DNA of 29,775 nt from positions 1 through 29,775 of the forward strand of contig JBJXFP010000046.1 in assembly GCA_046155615.1 (NCBI GenBank). Reading direction: 5' to 3'. A program made the position numbers and the translations under genes. Shown here one piece after another: positions 1 to 6,770 of the stretch; position 1 is the first letter of the stretch; every line of letters begins with the position of its first letter. The DNA comes from JANNVZ01 sp046155615. Its GTDB lineage: Bacteria > Bacteroidota > Bacteroidia > Flavobacteriales_D > Sanyastnellaceae. Below the pieces are notes generated by a model that saw nothing but the letters and a program-made list of their open reading frames with translations, had not been told where the DNA came from and did no database searches.

Positions 1-219
1 ATAGAGAAGGCGCGCATGTTCCACTTCGACTTGCAGGATGCTGTGATGGCGAGCGATGCTTTTTTTCCTTTTCCGGATTGTGTGCAGATAGCGCACGAGG
101 CGGGCATCACTGCTGTGGTGCAGCCGGGGGGCAGCATCAAAGACCAACTGAGTGTGGACTACTGCAATGGGCACGGTGTGGCTATGTATATGACGGGGCG
201 CAGGCATTTCAGGCATTGA
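1..219 (+). CDS. purH: Bifunctional AICAR formyltransferase/IMP cyclohydrolase, C-terminal end (partial)
   Basis: The window opens inside this reading frame (frame 1, no start visible) and shows its last 72 residues. The segments AVMASDAFFPFPDC, AGITAVVQPGGSIKDQ and the terminal MTGRRHFRH are the hallmark C-terminus of PurH. This cytosolic enzyme catalyses the last two steps of de novo purine synthesis, AICAR to FAICAR to IMP. The visible part belongs to the formyltransferase domain; the IMP cyclohydrolase half lies outside the window. The piece is GC-rich compared with the orphan gene downstream. The identification is from motif recognition and is secure; nothing can be said about the promoter or upstream partners. 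Confidence 0.96.
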   Translation: MEKARMFHFDLQDAVMASDAFFPFPDCVQIAHEAGITAVVQPGGSIKDQLSVDYCNGHGVAMYMTGRRHFRH

Positions 220-239
220 GGGAGCAAGAGGGGTAGAAT

Positions 240-296
240 AGCGGGCTGCAAGCCCGTGCAAGTATCGGAACGGGCTGGAAGCCCGCTCCATGGGGT
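240..296. repeat. REP-like composite palindromic repeat, copy 1 (full length)
   Basis: Two short palindromes in tandem: AGCGGGCT-GCA-AGCCCGT (240-257) and ACGGGCT-GGA-AGCCCGCT (270-287). They are separated by a 12-nt spacer GCAAGTATCGGA and followed by CCATGGGGT. Each unit can form its own 6-7 bp hairpin, or the two can pair as arms of one long hairpin (15 of 18 positions) with the spacer as loop. A near-identical copy lies at 1070-1125 and a one-unit version at 474-500. The layout resembles bacterial REP/BIME elements. No REP-associated tyrosine transposase is present in the window. Confidence 0.85.
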
Positions 297-327
297 CAAA
301 CGACATTTTAATTTACCAGAATAAAGC

Positions 328-405
328 AAAAGCCCCGAAAGGTGAAGTCTGACTATACCACTACAGTAGTCTATCACGGATTTCCCCTTTAGGGGTCAGG
401 GGTTT
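328..405. repeat. Palindrome-rich intergenic element with alternative pairings
   Basis: Several short complementary segments are packed together: ACTAC-A-GTAGT at 360-370, GACTA (351-355) with TAGTC (367-371), CCCC-TTTA-GGGG at 384-395, and AAGCCCC (330-336) with GGGGTTT (399-405, one G-T pair). The CCCC and GGGG blocks can pair in more than one way. It has no T-run and no recognised riboswitch motif. It could be a second dispersed repeat family or just a structured spacer; it is reported as a sequence observation only. Confidence 0.35.
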
Positions 406-473
406 CGAAAGATTGGTGTAAACATGCGCAGAGGCATTTTGAGGGGTGTGTAAGGATGAAGAAGGATTGAATA

Positions 474-500
474 GTGGGCTGCAAGCCCGCTCCATGGGGT
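474..500. repeat. REP-like repeat, copy 2 (single-unit, shortened)
   Basis: GTGGGCT-GCA-AGCCCGCT followed by CCATGGGGT. It corresponds to the second palindromic unit and right end of the element at 240-296, without the first unit and 12-nt spacer. It is also preceded by GAATA, as copy 1 is. The first base after the initial G differs from copy 1 (GT versus GC). This looks like an internal deletion between the two homologous units, or an independent single-unit insertion. Confidence 0.8.
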
Positions 501-540
501 GATTGAACCCTCACCATACCATCAATAAAAATAAACGACC

Positions 541-1029
541 ATGAAAACTCTTTTGGTTAAGCATATCCTTACAATTTCAATTACATTGCAAGTTTCATGT
601 GCTTATGCAACCAATGACAGCCTCATAGTCAATGCGTATTGCATTTTATTAGATTCGGTCATCAAAAAATCAAATCTTGAGTTAATGCCGGAGTCAACTT
701 TATTAAGGGTCATACCAGATTCTAAAGAACAATACCTGCAGTATTACTCACTTACTTTGGATTCGCTCACTTCTGAAGGATTTTATGAATTGGAAATTCA
801 ACTTTTTGACATAGCGCTGTCAAATTGGGATATAGCCAAGAAAATATTGCAGATGTCAGAATTCGTTGATGGAGAATACGCGGAAGCTTATTTTGTTAAG
901 ATTGGAGGCATAATCGAAAAGCATAGACCAGTCAGTTGCAGGCATTTGAAATCAAATCTCAAATCACCAGCATTCAAAAGACTTGTTACCGAATACCGCA
1001 ACGCGTGCAAATGTAAAAATAAGAGTTGA
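541..1029 (+). CDS. Hypothetical small exported protein (orphan, AT-rich)
   Basis: A 162-residue protein that I do not recognise. Residues 1-24 look like a Sec signal peptide: Lys at positions 2 and 7, a hydrophobic core, and a likely cleavage after AYA near residue 23. The mature part is alpha-helical in character, mixed-charge, and ends in a Cys/Lys-rich tail (NACKCKNKS). There is no lipobox and no predicted membrane segment after the signal. It starts at an ATG preceded by an A-rich leader; there is no Shine-Dalgarno site. A hand count gives about 36% G+C over the first 480 bases, clearly below most of the flanking genes. REP-like repeats lie on both sides (474-500 and 1070-1125). Low G+C and repeat flanks suggest recent acquisition, but this is inference; the reading frame itself is convincing. 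Confidence 0.72.
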   Translation: MKTLLVKHILTISITLQVSCAYATNDSLIVNAYCILLDSVIKKSNLELMPESTLLRVIPDSKEQYLQYYSLTLDSLTSEGFYELEIQLFDIALSNWDIAKKILQMSEFVDGEYAEAYFVKIGGIIEKHRPVSCRHLKSNLKSPAFKRLVTEYRNACKCKNKS

Positions 1030-1069
1030 AACGGTAGTATTCCCCAGTTGGAGCGTATGCCTTAAAGCA

Positions 1070-1125
1070 AGCGGGCTACAAGCCCGTGCAAGTATCGGAA
1101 CGGGCTGCAAGCCCGCTCCATGGGT
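1070..1125. repeat. REP-like composite palindromic repeat, copy 3 (full length)
   Basis: Same architecture as copy 1: AGCGGGCT-ACA-AGCCCGT (1070-1087), identical 12-nt spacer GCAAGTATCGGA (1088-1099), ACGGGCT-GCA-AGCCCGCT (1100-1117), then CCATGGGT. Copy 3 has one G fewer than copy 1 in the final G-run. Its last T is the first base of the TCA at 1125-1127, the minus-strand TGA stop of the neighbouring PD40 gene, so the element touches the coding region exactly. On the minus strand its hairpin could also serve as a transcript end for that gene, although no T-run follows. Confidence 0.85.
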
Positions 1126-2765
1126 CAGAACTTCACACTCAACTTCTGCACGGTTTCACCCTCTGCTTTTAGCGTAAGGTCCACCTCAAAAGTTTGTGGT
1201 TCTTCGCCATTAAGACTTACTTCTATTTTGTATTTGAAATTGCCGGGTACATTCACCCGTGCCTGCCCTGCCTTGTCAGTTTCCACTTCGGTTATCACGC
1301 GGCCCGAGGTGGCATTCATCACCTTAACTACTGCGCCTTTTATGGCTTTGCCGCTGGCGGCTTCTTCCACATTGCATTGTATCTGCCCGAAGCTGCTGCG
1401 CTCGTAGCCTGCCGCTATCAGTGCATACCTGCTTACGTCTATTTTGTATATGTCACGTTCGCCTAAGCTATTGTCATACTCCGCAGCTATTAACATGGTT
1501 TTGTTGTCGCTGGTGAGCGAGAAGGTGCTCTCCTCATTCACCGTGTTAATGGGATAACCCAGATTAACCGGGACACTCCATGCTCCATTGAGCCATTCGG
1601 TTTTGAATATGTCGTAGCTGCCCATGGTCTGGTGGCCGTTGCTGGCGAAGTACAGGGTCTTGCCGTTGGGATGGATGAAAACAAATTTTTCATCATCACC
1701 GGTATTGAGCACTGCGCCAATATTCTTAGGACTGCCCCATTGTCCGCTCTTTTTTGTGCTTACGTAAATATCTCCCTGGCCCAGGCCGTCAGGCTGCTCG
1801 CTTATGAAGTAGAGGGTATTGCCATCGGCAGTGATGCTCACAGAGCCTTCGTAATAGCTCGTGTTAATGGGGCGCGGCATTTTGGCAGCGGCTTCCCATA
1901 CTTGATCCGTTTTGTTGTAGGTGCTGTAATAGATATCGCCTGTGGTGGTCACTGTATTTTTATATACATACATGCCGTTGCCATCGGGCATTATGCTCAG
2001 CACAGCATCATAGGTTTCAGTATTCAGCTCACCTTCTACACCCTGGGCGCGGGTCCATTGCTTTGTGGCATCGTCCCAGGTGCTGTAGTATATGTCTTCG
2101 AAAAATTTGTAGTCGCCTGCTTCGTCTATCGCACCGCCTTTGGTATCGCTCCTGCGCGAGGTGAATACCATCAGCTTGCCATCGGCAGTGATGCTGGGCG
2201 TATAGTCATCAAAGCGGGAGTTGATTTCTTCGCCCATGTTTTCAATGTTCACATCAGCGGGCCGGGCCATCATCTCCTGTGCGAACTGGCATTGCTCTAT
2301 CAGTTGCTTAGCCACTTCGTGCTCATAGGTTTTGGGTCGTTGCAACTCTAAGTATTTGGTATAGTAGCTGATGGCCTTATCGAGTTGGGCTGTGCGGTGG
2401 TATATCTGCCCGTAGAAGAGGTTGGTCTCCGTACTTACGCGGGCATTGGCCGCTACGGCCTTGTCTAAGTATTCTTCAGCCAGCTTGTATTTTTTTAGAA
2501 AGTAGTGGCACTCGGCAGTGCCGTACAGGGCCTGCGCATTGGCTGGGTCGGCCTGCAGCACTTCGCGGTAGATGGTAAGTGAGCCACGCATGTTGTTCTC
2601 GTTGAACTCGTGGCGTGCTGCAATGAGGCGTGGAGTTATCAGTGCCTGATCCATCATGCTGCCTCCGGTGGAGTCAGACTGTGCGGTAAGCAAACCGGTG
2701 ATGATAAATAGGCTAATGGAAAGGGCAGCTTTGATAAGGCAATTCATGGTAGTGAGCAAGCGCAT
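1125..2765 (-). CDS. TPR and PD40 (WD40-like) repeat envelope protein, no OmpA domain
   Basis: A 546-residue exported protein. After a signal peptide (MNCLIKAALSISLFIITG region, cleaved near LLTAQS) come TPR-like helices (about 45-175). A beta-propeller of PD40 units follows (about 190-445), with repeated DGxxLYFxS and GxxDIYxS motifs (for example ITADGNTLYFISEQ and HPNGKTLYFASNG). The end is a carboxypeptidase-regulatory-like/CNA-B beta domain (about 455-546, GAVVKVMNATSG). The order matches PorE-like proteins of Bacteroidota except that the peptidoglycan-binding OmpA domain is missing. The paralogous part of the 953-residue protein at 17064 keeps OmpA. The first ATG is at 2765; an ATG six codons later (2747) gives a neater signal peptide. 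The likely role is a periplasmic or outer-membrane-associated scaffold; no enzymatic motif is visible. The stop codon adjoins a REP-like repeat. Confidence 0.88.
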   Translation of the reverse strand: MRLLTTMNCLIKAALSISLFIITGLLTAQSDSTGGSMMDQALITPRLIAARHEFNENNMRGSLTIYREVLQADPANAQALYGTAECHYFLKKYKLAEEYLDKAVAANARVSTETNLFYGQIYHRTAQLDKAISYYTKYLELQRPKTYEHEVAKQLIEQCQFAQEMMARPADVNIENMGEEINSRFDDYTPSITADGKLMVFTSRRSDTKGGAIDEAGDYKFFEDIYYSTWDDATKQWTRAQGVEGELNTETYDAVLSIMPDGNGMYVYKNTVTTTGDIYYSTYNKTDQVWEAAAKMPRPINTSYYEGSVSITADGNTLYFISEQPDGLGQGDIYVSTKKSGQWGSPKNIGAVLNTGDDEKFVFIHPNGKTLYFASNGHQTMGSYDIFKTEWLNGAWSVPVNLGYPINTVNEESTFSLTSDNKTMLIAAEYDNSLGERDIYKIDVSRYALIAAGYERSSFGQIQCNVEEAASGKAIKGAVVKVMNATSGRVITEVETDKAGQARVNVPGNFKYKIEVSLNGEEPQTFEVDLTLKAEGETVQKLSVKF

Positions 2766-2781
2766 TGGATAGGTGCGCGTG

Positions 2782-2788
2782 CAAAGTA
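2782..2788 (-). promoter_or_regulatory. Possible Bacteroidota -7 element for the TPR/PD40 gene
   Basis: On the minus strand the sequence reads TACTTTG, close to the Bacteroidota -7 consensus TAnnTTTG but one base shorter. Transcription would begin roughly 7 bases further on, leaving a very short leader before the ATG at 2765 and a more usual leader of about 28 bases before the ATG at 2747. No TTTG lies at the expected -33 spacing, so this is weak evidence. Confidence 0.25.
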
Positions 2789-2861
2789 GTCAAACACATT
2801 GCCACATCAGTTGCATGAACCGGGGCTGATTTTAAATACGGAAAAAATGAAAGACTGTGAT

Positions 2862-3212
2862 CTACATGCTGTCGCATGCGCACCTCACAGTGGAGGGCGC
2901 GTTGCCCACAAATATTTGGTCACCATGGATGACTACCGGCCTGCGCAGGAAGGTGTATTCTTCCAATATGTATTTGCGGTAATCCTTTTCCGAAAGTTTC
3001 TTTTCATGTAAGCCAAGGTCGCGGTATTTCAGCGCTCTGCGGCTGAACAGTATTTCGTAACTGCCTGCCATGCTTTTCATCTCGTCAAGCTGTGCCGGAG
3101 TGATGGCTTCCGTTTTTATGTCTTGTAGTTCGAAGTCTTTCGCCTTTTTGCCAAATGTTTTCAGTATGGCCTGGCAGGTAGTGCAGTTGGCGAGGTGATA
3201 AATTTTTTTCAT
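2862..3212 (-). CDS. ArsC/Spx-family thioredoxin-fold protein (arsenate reductase-like)
   Basis: A 116-residue cytosolic protein of the usual ArsC/Spx/YffB length. The N-terminal beta-strand is followed by NCTTCQ, giving a CxxC pair (C10, C13) at the position of the family's active-site cysteine. LRRP at 89-92 matches the conserved Leu-x-Arg-Pro of the family, and GN at 103-104 fits the following loop. Many Bacteroidota ArsC-like proteins of this type have no demonstrated arsenate activity. The sequence lacks arsenic-resistance neighbours (no ArsR, ArsB or Acr3), so a general redox role is as likely. The C-terminus carries an extra CxC (C111, C113), which I do not recall as typical. It lies 96 bases upstream of the PD40 gene on the same strand. 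Confidence 0.88.
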   Translation of the reverse strand: MKKIYHLANCTTCQAILKTFGKKAKDFELQDIKTEAITPAQLDEMKSMAGSYEILFSRRALKYRDLGLHEKKLSEKDYRKYILEEYTFLRRPVVIHGDQIFVGNAPSTVRCACDSM

Positions 3213-3297
3213 CTATTGGCATTGAAGCGCGCAAGGTGCAGCGAACAAACAAAGGGAAGAGAAACGAAATTTTGTGATGACTTGAGATTTGCTTGAA

Positions 3298-6200
3298 TTA
3301 CCTGAGAATGGTAACGTGACCTGATTGTTCTATCAGGTTGTCACGCTGGCCCCATGCTACCAAGCGGTAGCTATAAGTGCCATCAGGAACGTAGTGTTCA
3401 TTGCTTTTGAAAGCGCCATCCCACGGCATGGTCATATCGGTGCTGTGGTATATCTCCTGGCCCCAGCGGTTGTATATCCACCATTCGAACTTTACAATGT
3501 CGTGGCCTACGGCAAAAAGAAAATCGTTGATACCATCACCATCGGGAGTGAAACAGTTGGGAACGAACACCGCACCCAACGGAGCGAACTCTTGTGTAAG
3601 TGATCGCGTGCAGCCTAACTCTGCGACTGCTATCAGTGTAGCGCTCCATACCCCACTGTTCAGGAATTGATGCACAGGATGTACTTCGGTAGATGTGGTG
3701 CTGTCGCTGAAATGCCACTCCATATATGAAGCATCGTGTGTGAGGTTGGTAAAGGCCACGGTGTTGTCGTCTAAGTATTCAGCCATAAAACTTGGATGCA
3801 CATCCACCACATTGATCCAGGCTGTGGCAGTTGCTGTGTTGCCGCACAAGTCTGTTGCGGTAACTATTACAGGCTGGCCTTCCGTCAGGTAGTAGTGTTG
3901 TTGCAAAGCATTGCTGCCTTCTACGTTGTCCCATTCATAAGTCAAGGCTGACATACCGCCCCAGGCTAATGCGTTCATTGTTACATGCTCGCCAACGCAT
4001 ACTGTGGTATCGTTAGACACGTCTATAGTCACGGGCACTGCAGGTACATCTATGTTCACCTCATCAGTATCCACATTGTTACATTGGTCAGTTACGGTGA
4101 GTGTCACAGTGGTGTTCTCCACAGCCTGATAATTTACTGATGATGATCCACCTACTACACCCGTGATGTCTGTCCATGTGTAATTATAAACACCGACACC
4201 TCCGGTAGCGTTGCCGTTCAGTGTATTGATGGTGATGCATGTAGTACTGATGTCTGTACCCGCATCAGCAGTTACGGTAACAGGAGGCACATCTATATCA
4301 ATGGCATCGGCAGCAGTATTGCCACATTCATCTTCTACTGTTACTGTCAGGGTGGCATCCTGATCGGTTATCACATTGTAGCTACTGCCTATGCCCACAG
4401 TAGCACCATTCAGATTCCATTGGTAGCTGTATGTACCCACACCACCCGATGTTGCTGGTATAATATTGTTTATGTCAATACATGTCACCGAGAGGTCGTC
4501 ACCAATGGTTGTGGTAACAGGCATTGCCGGCACGTCAATCTCAATTTCATCGGTGGCTGAATTGCCGCATTCATCTTCTACCGAAACTGTGAGTGTGGCA
4601 TCGTCATTTGTGGAAAAGCTGTAATCATTTCCCTGCCCCACATTGGTAAAGTTGTATGTCCACTGATAGGTGTAGCTGCCTACACCGCCATTGGCTTGCG
4701 GGGTCACTGTATTCTGATCAAGGCATGTTACCGTCAGGTCGGGACCTAGGTCCACAAGCATTGCTACCTGCGGCACAGCTATACTTATTTGATCCTCGCC
4801 CACATTGCCGCATTCATCAGTCACTTCCAGCACGATGCTTGCATCTGCATTGGTCTGGTAGGTGACGGATGATGCCGAACCCAGATTGCCCTGTTGCGAA
4901 CTCCAGTTGTAACTGTATGCACCTACACCTCCGCTAACAACGGGTGAAAGTTGGGTTATATCCAGACAAGTAACGGAAAGGTCAGCTCCCAGATTCACAT
5001 TTACAGGAACAGCAGGATAGGTTATGAGAGCGGTGTCATTGCCGGTGTCTTCACAATCATCAGTTACTGTCAGTACAATGTTTTGCTGCGTAGCAGCCTG
5101 GTAGCTGACGGAGGTAGTATTGTTCAGATATCCTCCATTGGCTGTCCATTCGTAGTAATAGTTGCCGAAGCCACCGCTCACGATGCTACTCAGAAAGATG
5201 CTGTCCAAGCAGGTCAGTTGTTGGTCAGCACCTATGTTCACCACAATCGGTGCATTATCAATGAATACCACATTGGCAACTCCGTTGTAAGGAGCAACAC
5301 CACAGGTATCTGTTATAGTAAAATTGTATGAAGTGGGTACATCAGGAAATACGCTGTATGTGGGACTAACGGGGCCGTTAGTCCAGTTCACTAAGTAGTT
5401 ACCAAGGCCTCCACTTATCTGCGGAGTCAGTATGGCCTCCTGCCCGCAGTTGATGGGCACGTCCGGAATATTCACTACCAAATCGGGCAGGTCGCTCAGC
5501 ACAACATCCACAGTTACATCATTACCACACGAGGTGGCTCCCATCACCGTGATGGTGAGAATTTCTGTTCCTTCTAACACACCATCGGCAATAGCGCTTA
5601 TGTCCACCACTAATTGATTTTGATTGGCCGGGAAAATGATTTGCTCCGGTATGCTGTCGAAGTCTATTCCATATTGAGCCATGCCGCTAAATGACAGATC
5701 GAATATCTGCTGCGTGGCTTGCTCAGGCAATGTGAAAACAACACTGCCCGGCTGACAACCTTCGTAGATGCCGCCACCGGGAGGCGACAAACTGGGTGAG
5801 GACATTGTAGCGGAAACTTCAGTGGAAGCAAAACTGCTGCCTTCCAGAAAAACATACGAATCGTAGCCAGTGTCACCGGCATCTGCTATGGCCAGCTTGA
5901 TGTGATATGTTTCACCGCATATCACATCAGCAGTGGCGGTAAGCACCGTAGTGAATCCATCGCACTCAATGGTGTTGACATTCACCGTGTTGTTGGCAAT
6001 GTAATAAGCACAGTATTCGCAGGGACCTGCATTGGCAGTGCCGTTATTTAGGTTATTGATAGTAACCGGAAGTACAGTTCCGGGAATGAGGGCGATGTTA
6101 GCCGCATTGTTCAAATAAGGTCCTGAAATACCTGCTCCGCTGAGAAAAAATCCAAAAGCGTCATTGAAACCTGAATTGGCAAACTCTGGATATTCATCAC

Positions 6201-6660
6201 TGCCAAAAACAAAGTTGAATGAAACGGTAGCGCCTACAGCTACGAAGTCGAATTGTAAGACAGCAGCATCATTGAGTGTATTACCACTTAGCTCTACCAA
6301 ATCGGGATCGCTTGCACCAAATCCTGAAGAAGGTGTAGAACTTGTGGAACCACCTCCATTACCAGGAGCACCATCTACATTGCCACTGCCCATGATGAGG
6401 CCGTTGCCAAGATTCAGATTGCAACCACCCGAACAGGTGAAGGAGCCTATTTGTTCATTTACCCCACTAAAGGTGATGTTACTCACCGTAACACCAGCAC
6501 CAAGCAGCACATTTTGTACGCCATCGGGTGCGTTCACGGCATTGTTCACTACAAGCTGGGCATTCGCCTGCATGGCAAGCATACATGTACAAGTAAACAA
6601 AATGATGCGGGTAACAAATGCGCGAATCATTGGTTTTAGCAGGTGTGAGGAAAAAAGCAA
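3298..6660 (-). CDS. Choice-of-anchor L surface protein with Ig/PKD-like repeats and T9SS type B sorting domain
   Basis: A 1120-residue secreted protein. A signal peptide ends near MQANAQ (residue 35); a second ATG at 6630 (MIRAFVTRII) gives a more compact signal and may be the true start. Residues about 36-280 match the choice-of-anchor L domain (FNFVFGSDEYPEF, FNDAFGFFLSG). A Calx-beta-like domain (about 285-385) follows, then seven tandem Ig/PKD-like repeats of about 82 residues. The C-terminal ~88 residues (PNCFTPDGDGINDF, YNRWGQEIYHS, PDGTYSYRL) form the gliding-motility-associated C-terminal (CHU_C, T9SS type B) domain, which directs export by the type IX system and surface attachment. 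Proteins of this design act as adhesins or matrix components; no enzymatic motif is seen. A gap of 110 bases with a nested inverted repeat separates it from the upstream DUF4924 gene. Confidence 0.92.
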   Translation of the reverse strand: MLFSSHLLKPMIRAFVTRIILFTCTCMLAMQANAQLVVNNAVNAPDGVQNVLLGAGVTVSNITFSGVNEQIGSFTCSGGCNLNLGNGLIMGSGNVDGAPGNGGGSTSSTPSSGFGASDPDLVELSGNTLNDAAVLQFDFVAVGATVSFNFVFGSDEYPEFANSGFNDAFGFFLSGAGISGPYLNNAANIALIPGTVLPVTINNLNNGTANAGPCEYCAYYIANNTVNVNTIECDGFTTVLTATADVICGETYHIKLAIADAGDTGYDSYVFLEGSSFASTEVSATMSSPSLSPPGGGIYEGCQPGSVVFTLPEQATQQIFDLSFSGMAQYGIDFDSIPEQIIFPANQNQLVVDISAIADGVLEGTEILTITVMGATSCGNDVTVDVVLSDLPDLVVNIPDVPINCGQEAILTPQISGGLGNYLVNWTNGPVSPTYSVFPDVPTSYNFTITDTCGVAPYNGVANVVFIDNAPIVVNIGADQQLTCLDSIFLSSIVSGGFGNYYYEWTANGGYLNNTTSVSYQAATQQNIVLTVTDDCEDTGNDTALITYPAVPVNVNLGADLSVTCLDITQLSPVVSGGVGAYSYNWSSQQGNLGSASSVTYQTNADASIVLEVTDECGNVGEDQISIAVPQVAMLVDLGPDLTVTCLDQNTVTPQANGGVGSYTYQWTYNFTNVGQGNDYSFSTNDDATLTVSVEDECGNSATDEIEIDVPAMPVTTTIGDDLSVTCIDINNIIPATSGGVGTYSYQWNLNGATVGIGSSYNVITDQDATLTVTVEDECGNTAADAIDIDVPPVTVTADAGTDISTTCITINTLNGNATGGVGVYNYTWTDITGVVGGSSSVNYQAVENTTVTLTVTDQCNNVDTDEVNIDVPAVPVTIDVSNDTTVCVGEHVTMNALAWGGMSALTYEWDNVEGSNALQQHYYLTEGQPVIVTATDLCGNTATATAWINVVDVHPSFMAEYLDDNTVAFTNLTHDASYMEWHFSDSTTSTEVHPVHQFLNSGVWSATLIAVAELGCTRSLTQEFAPLGAVFVPNCFTPDGDGINDFLFAVGHDIVKFEWWIYNRWGQEIYHSTDMTMPWDGAFKSNEHYVPDGTYSYRLVAWGQRDNLIEQSGHVTILR
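4020..5490 (-). repeat. Tandem Ig/PKD-like repeats within the choice-of-anchor L gene (~245-bp period)
   Basis: Each unit contains a Cys near its start (LTCLD, VTCLD or VTCID), a GGxGxYxYxW core, a segment like VTYQxxxxxTLTVTVxDxC, and a closing IxVP. The TCxD codons fall near 4233, 4477, 4727, 4969 and 5210, a period of about 245 bp. More diverged units lie at both ends (3790-4020 and about 5260-5490). The paired cysteines (TCxD and xDxCGN) could form one disulfide per unit. The central units are similar enough to suggest duplication or gene conversion. Confidence 0.8.
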
Positions 6661-6720
6661 TTGTGTTTAGGACCATTTGCTGAACCGATTGCAGCGGCTT
6701 CAGAAAATGGACGCGCTAAT

Positions 6721-6765
6721 GTAAGCAAACTGAAGAACCAAACGACACCTGTTTGGGTTGCTTAC
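6721..6765. repeat. Nested inverted repeat between DUF4924 and the choice-of-anchor L gene
   Basis: GTAAGCAA (6721-6728) pairs with TTGCTTAC (6758-6765). Inside it CCAAAC (6738-6743) pairs with GTTTGG (6751-6756) around a 7-nt loop. The total is 14 perfect base pairs with an asymmetric bulge of 9 nt versus 1 nt. A further AAACTGA (6727-6733) is complementary to TCAGTTT at 6771-6777, which overlaps the DUF4924 stop. No T-run follows on either strand, so it is not a classic intrinsic terminator. It could be an RNA processing or attenuation structure, or an operator. Confidence 0.6.
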
Positions 6766-6770
6766 TTGGG

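Larger units (their letters stand above)
220..540. other. Gene-free 321-bp stretch after purH, carrying palindromic repeats
   Basis: No credible coding region is visible between purH and the orphan gene at 541. The stretch holds one full (240-296) and one shortened (474-500) copy of a REP-like repeat. Between them is a second palindrome-rich patch (about 328-405). The last 40 bases before the next ATG are A-rich and T-poor, like many Bacteroidota leaders. I see no clear terminator with a T-run for purH; the first repeat copy, 21 bases after the stop, could act as one structurally. Confidence 0.7.

Noticed and set aside
1632..2351. 239-codon open frame on the plus strand within the PD40 gene
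   Set aside because: It is the antisense shadow of the PD40 gene, whose product has clear domains; the plus-strand translation has no recognisable pattern.
6164..6670. 168-codon plus-strand frame opposite the choice-of-anchor L gene
   Set aside because: It is antisense to a strongly supported gene and its Pro/Thr/Ser-rich translation mirrors the codon bias of the other strand.
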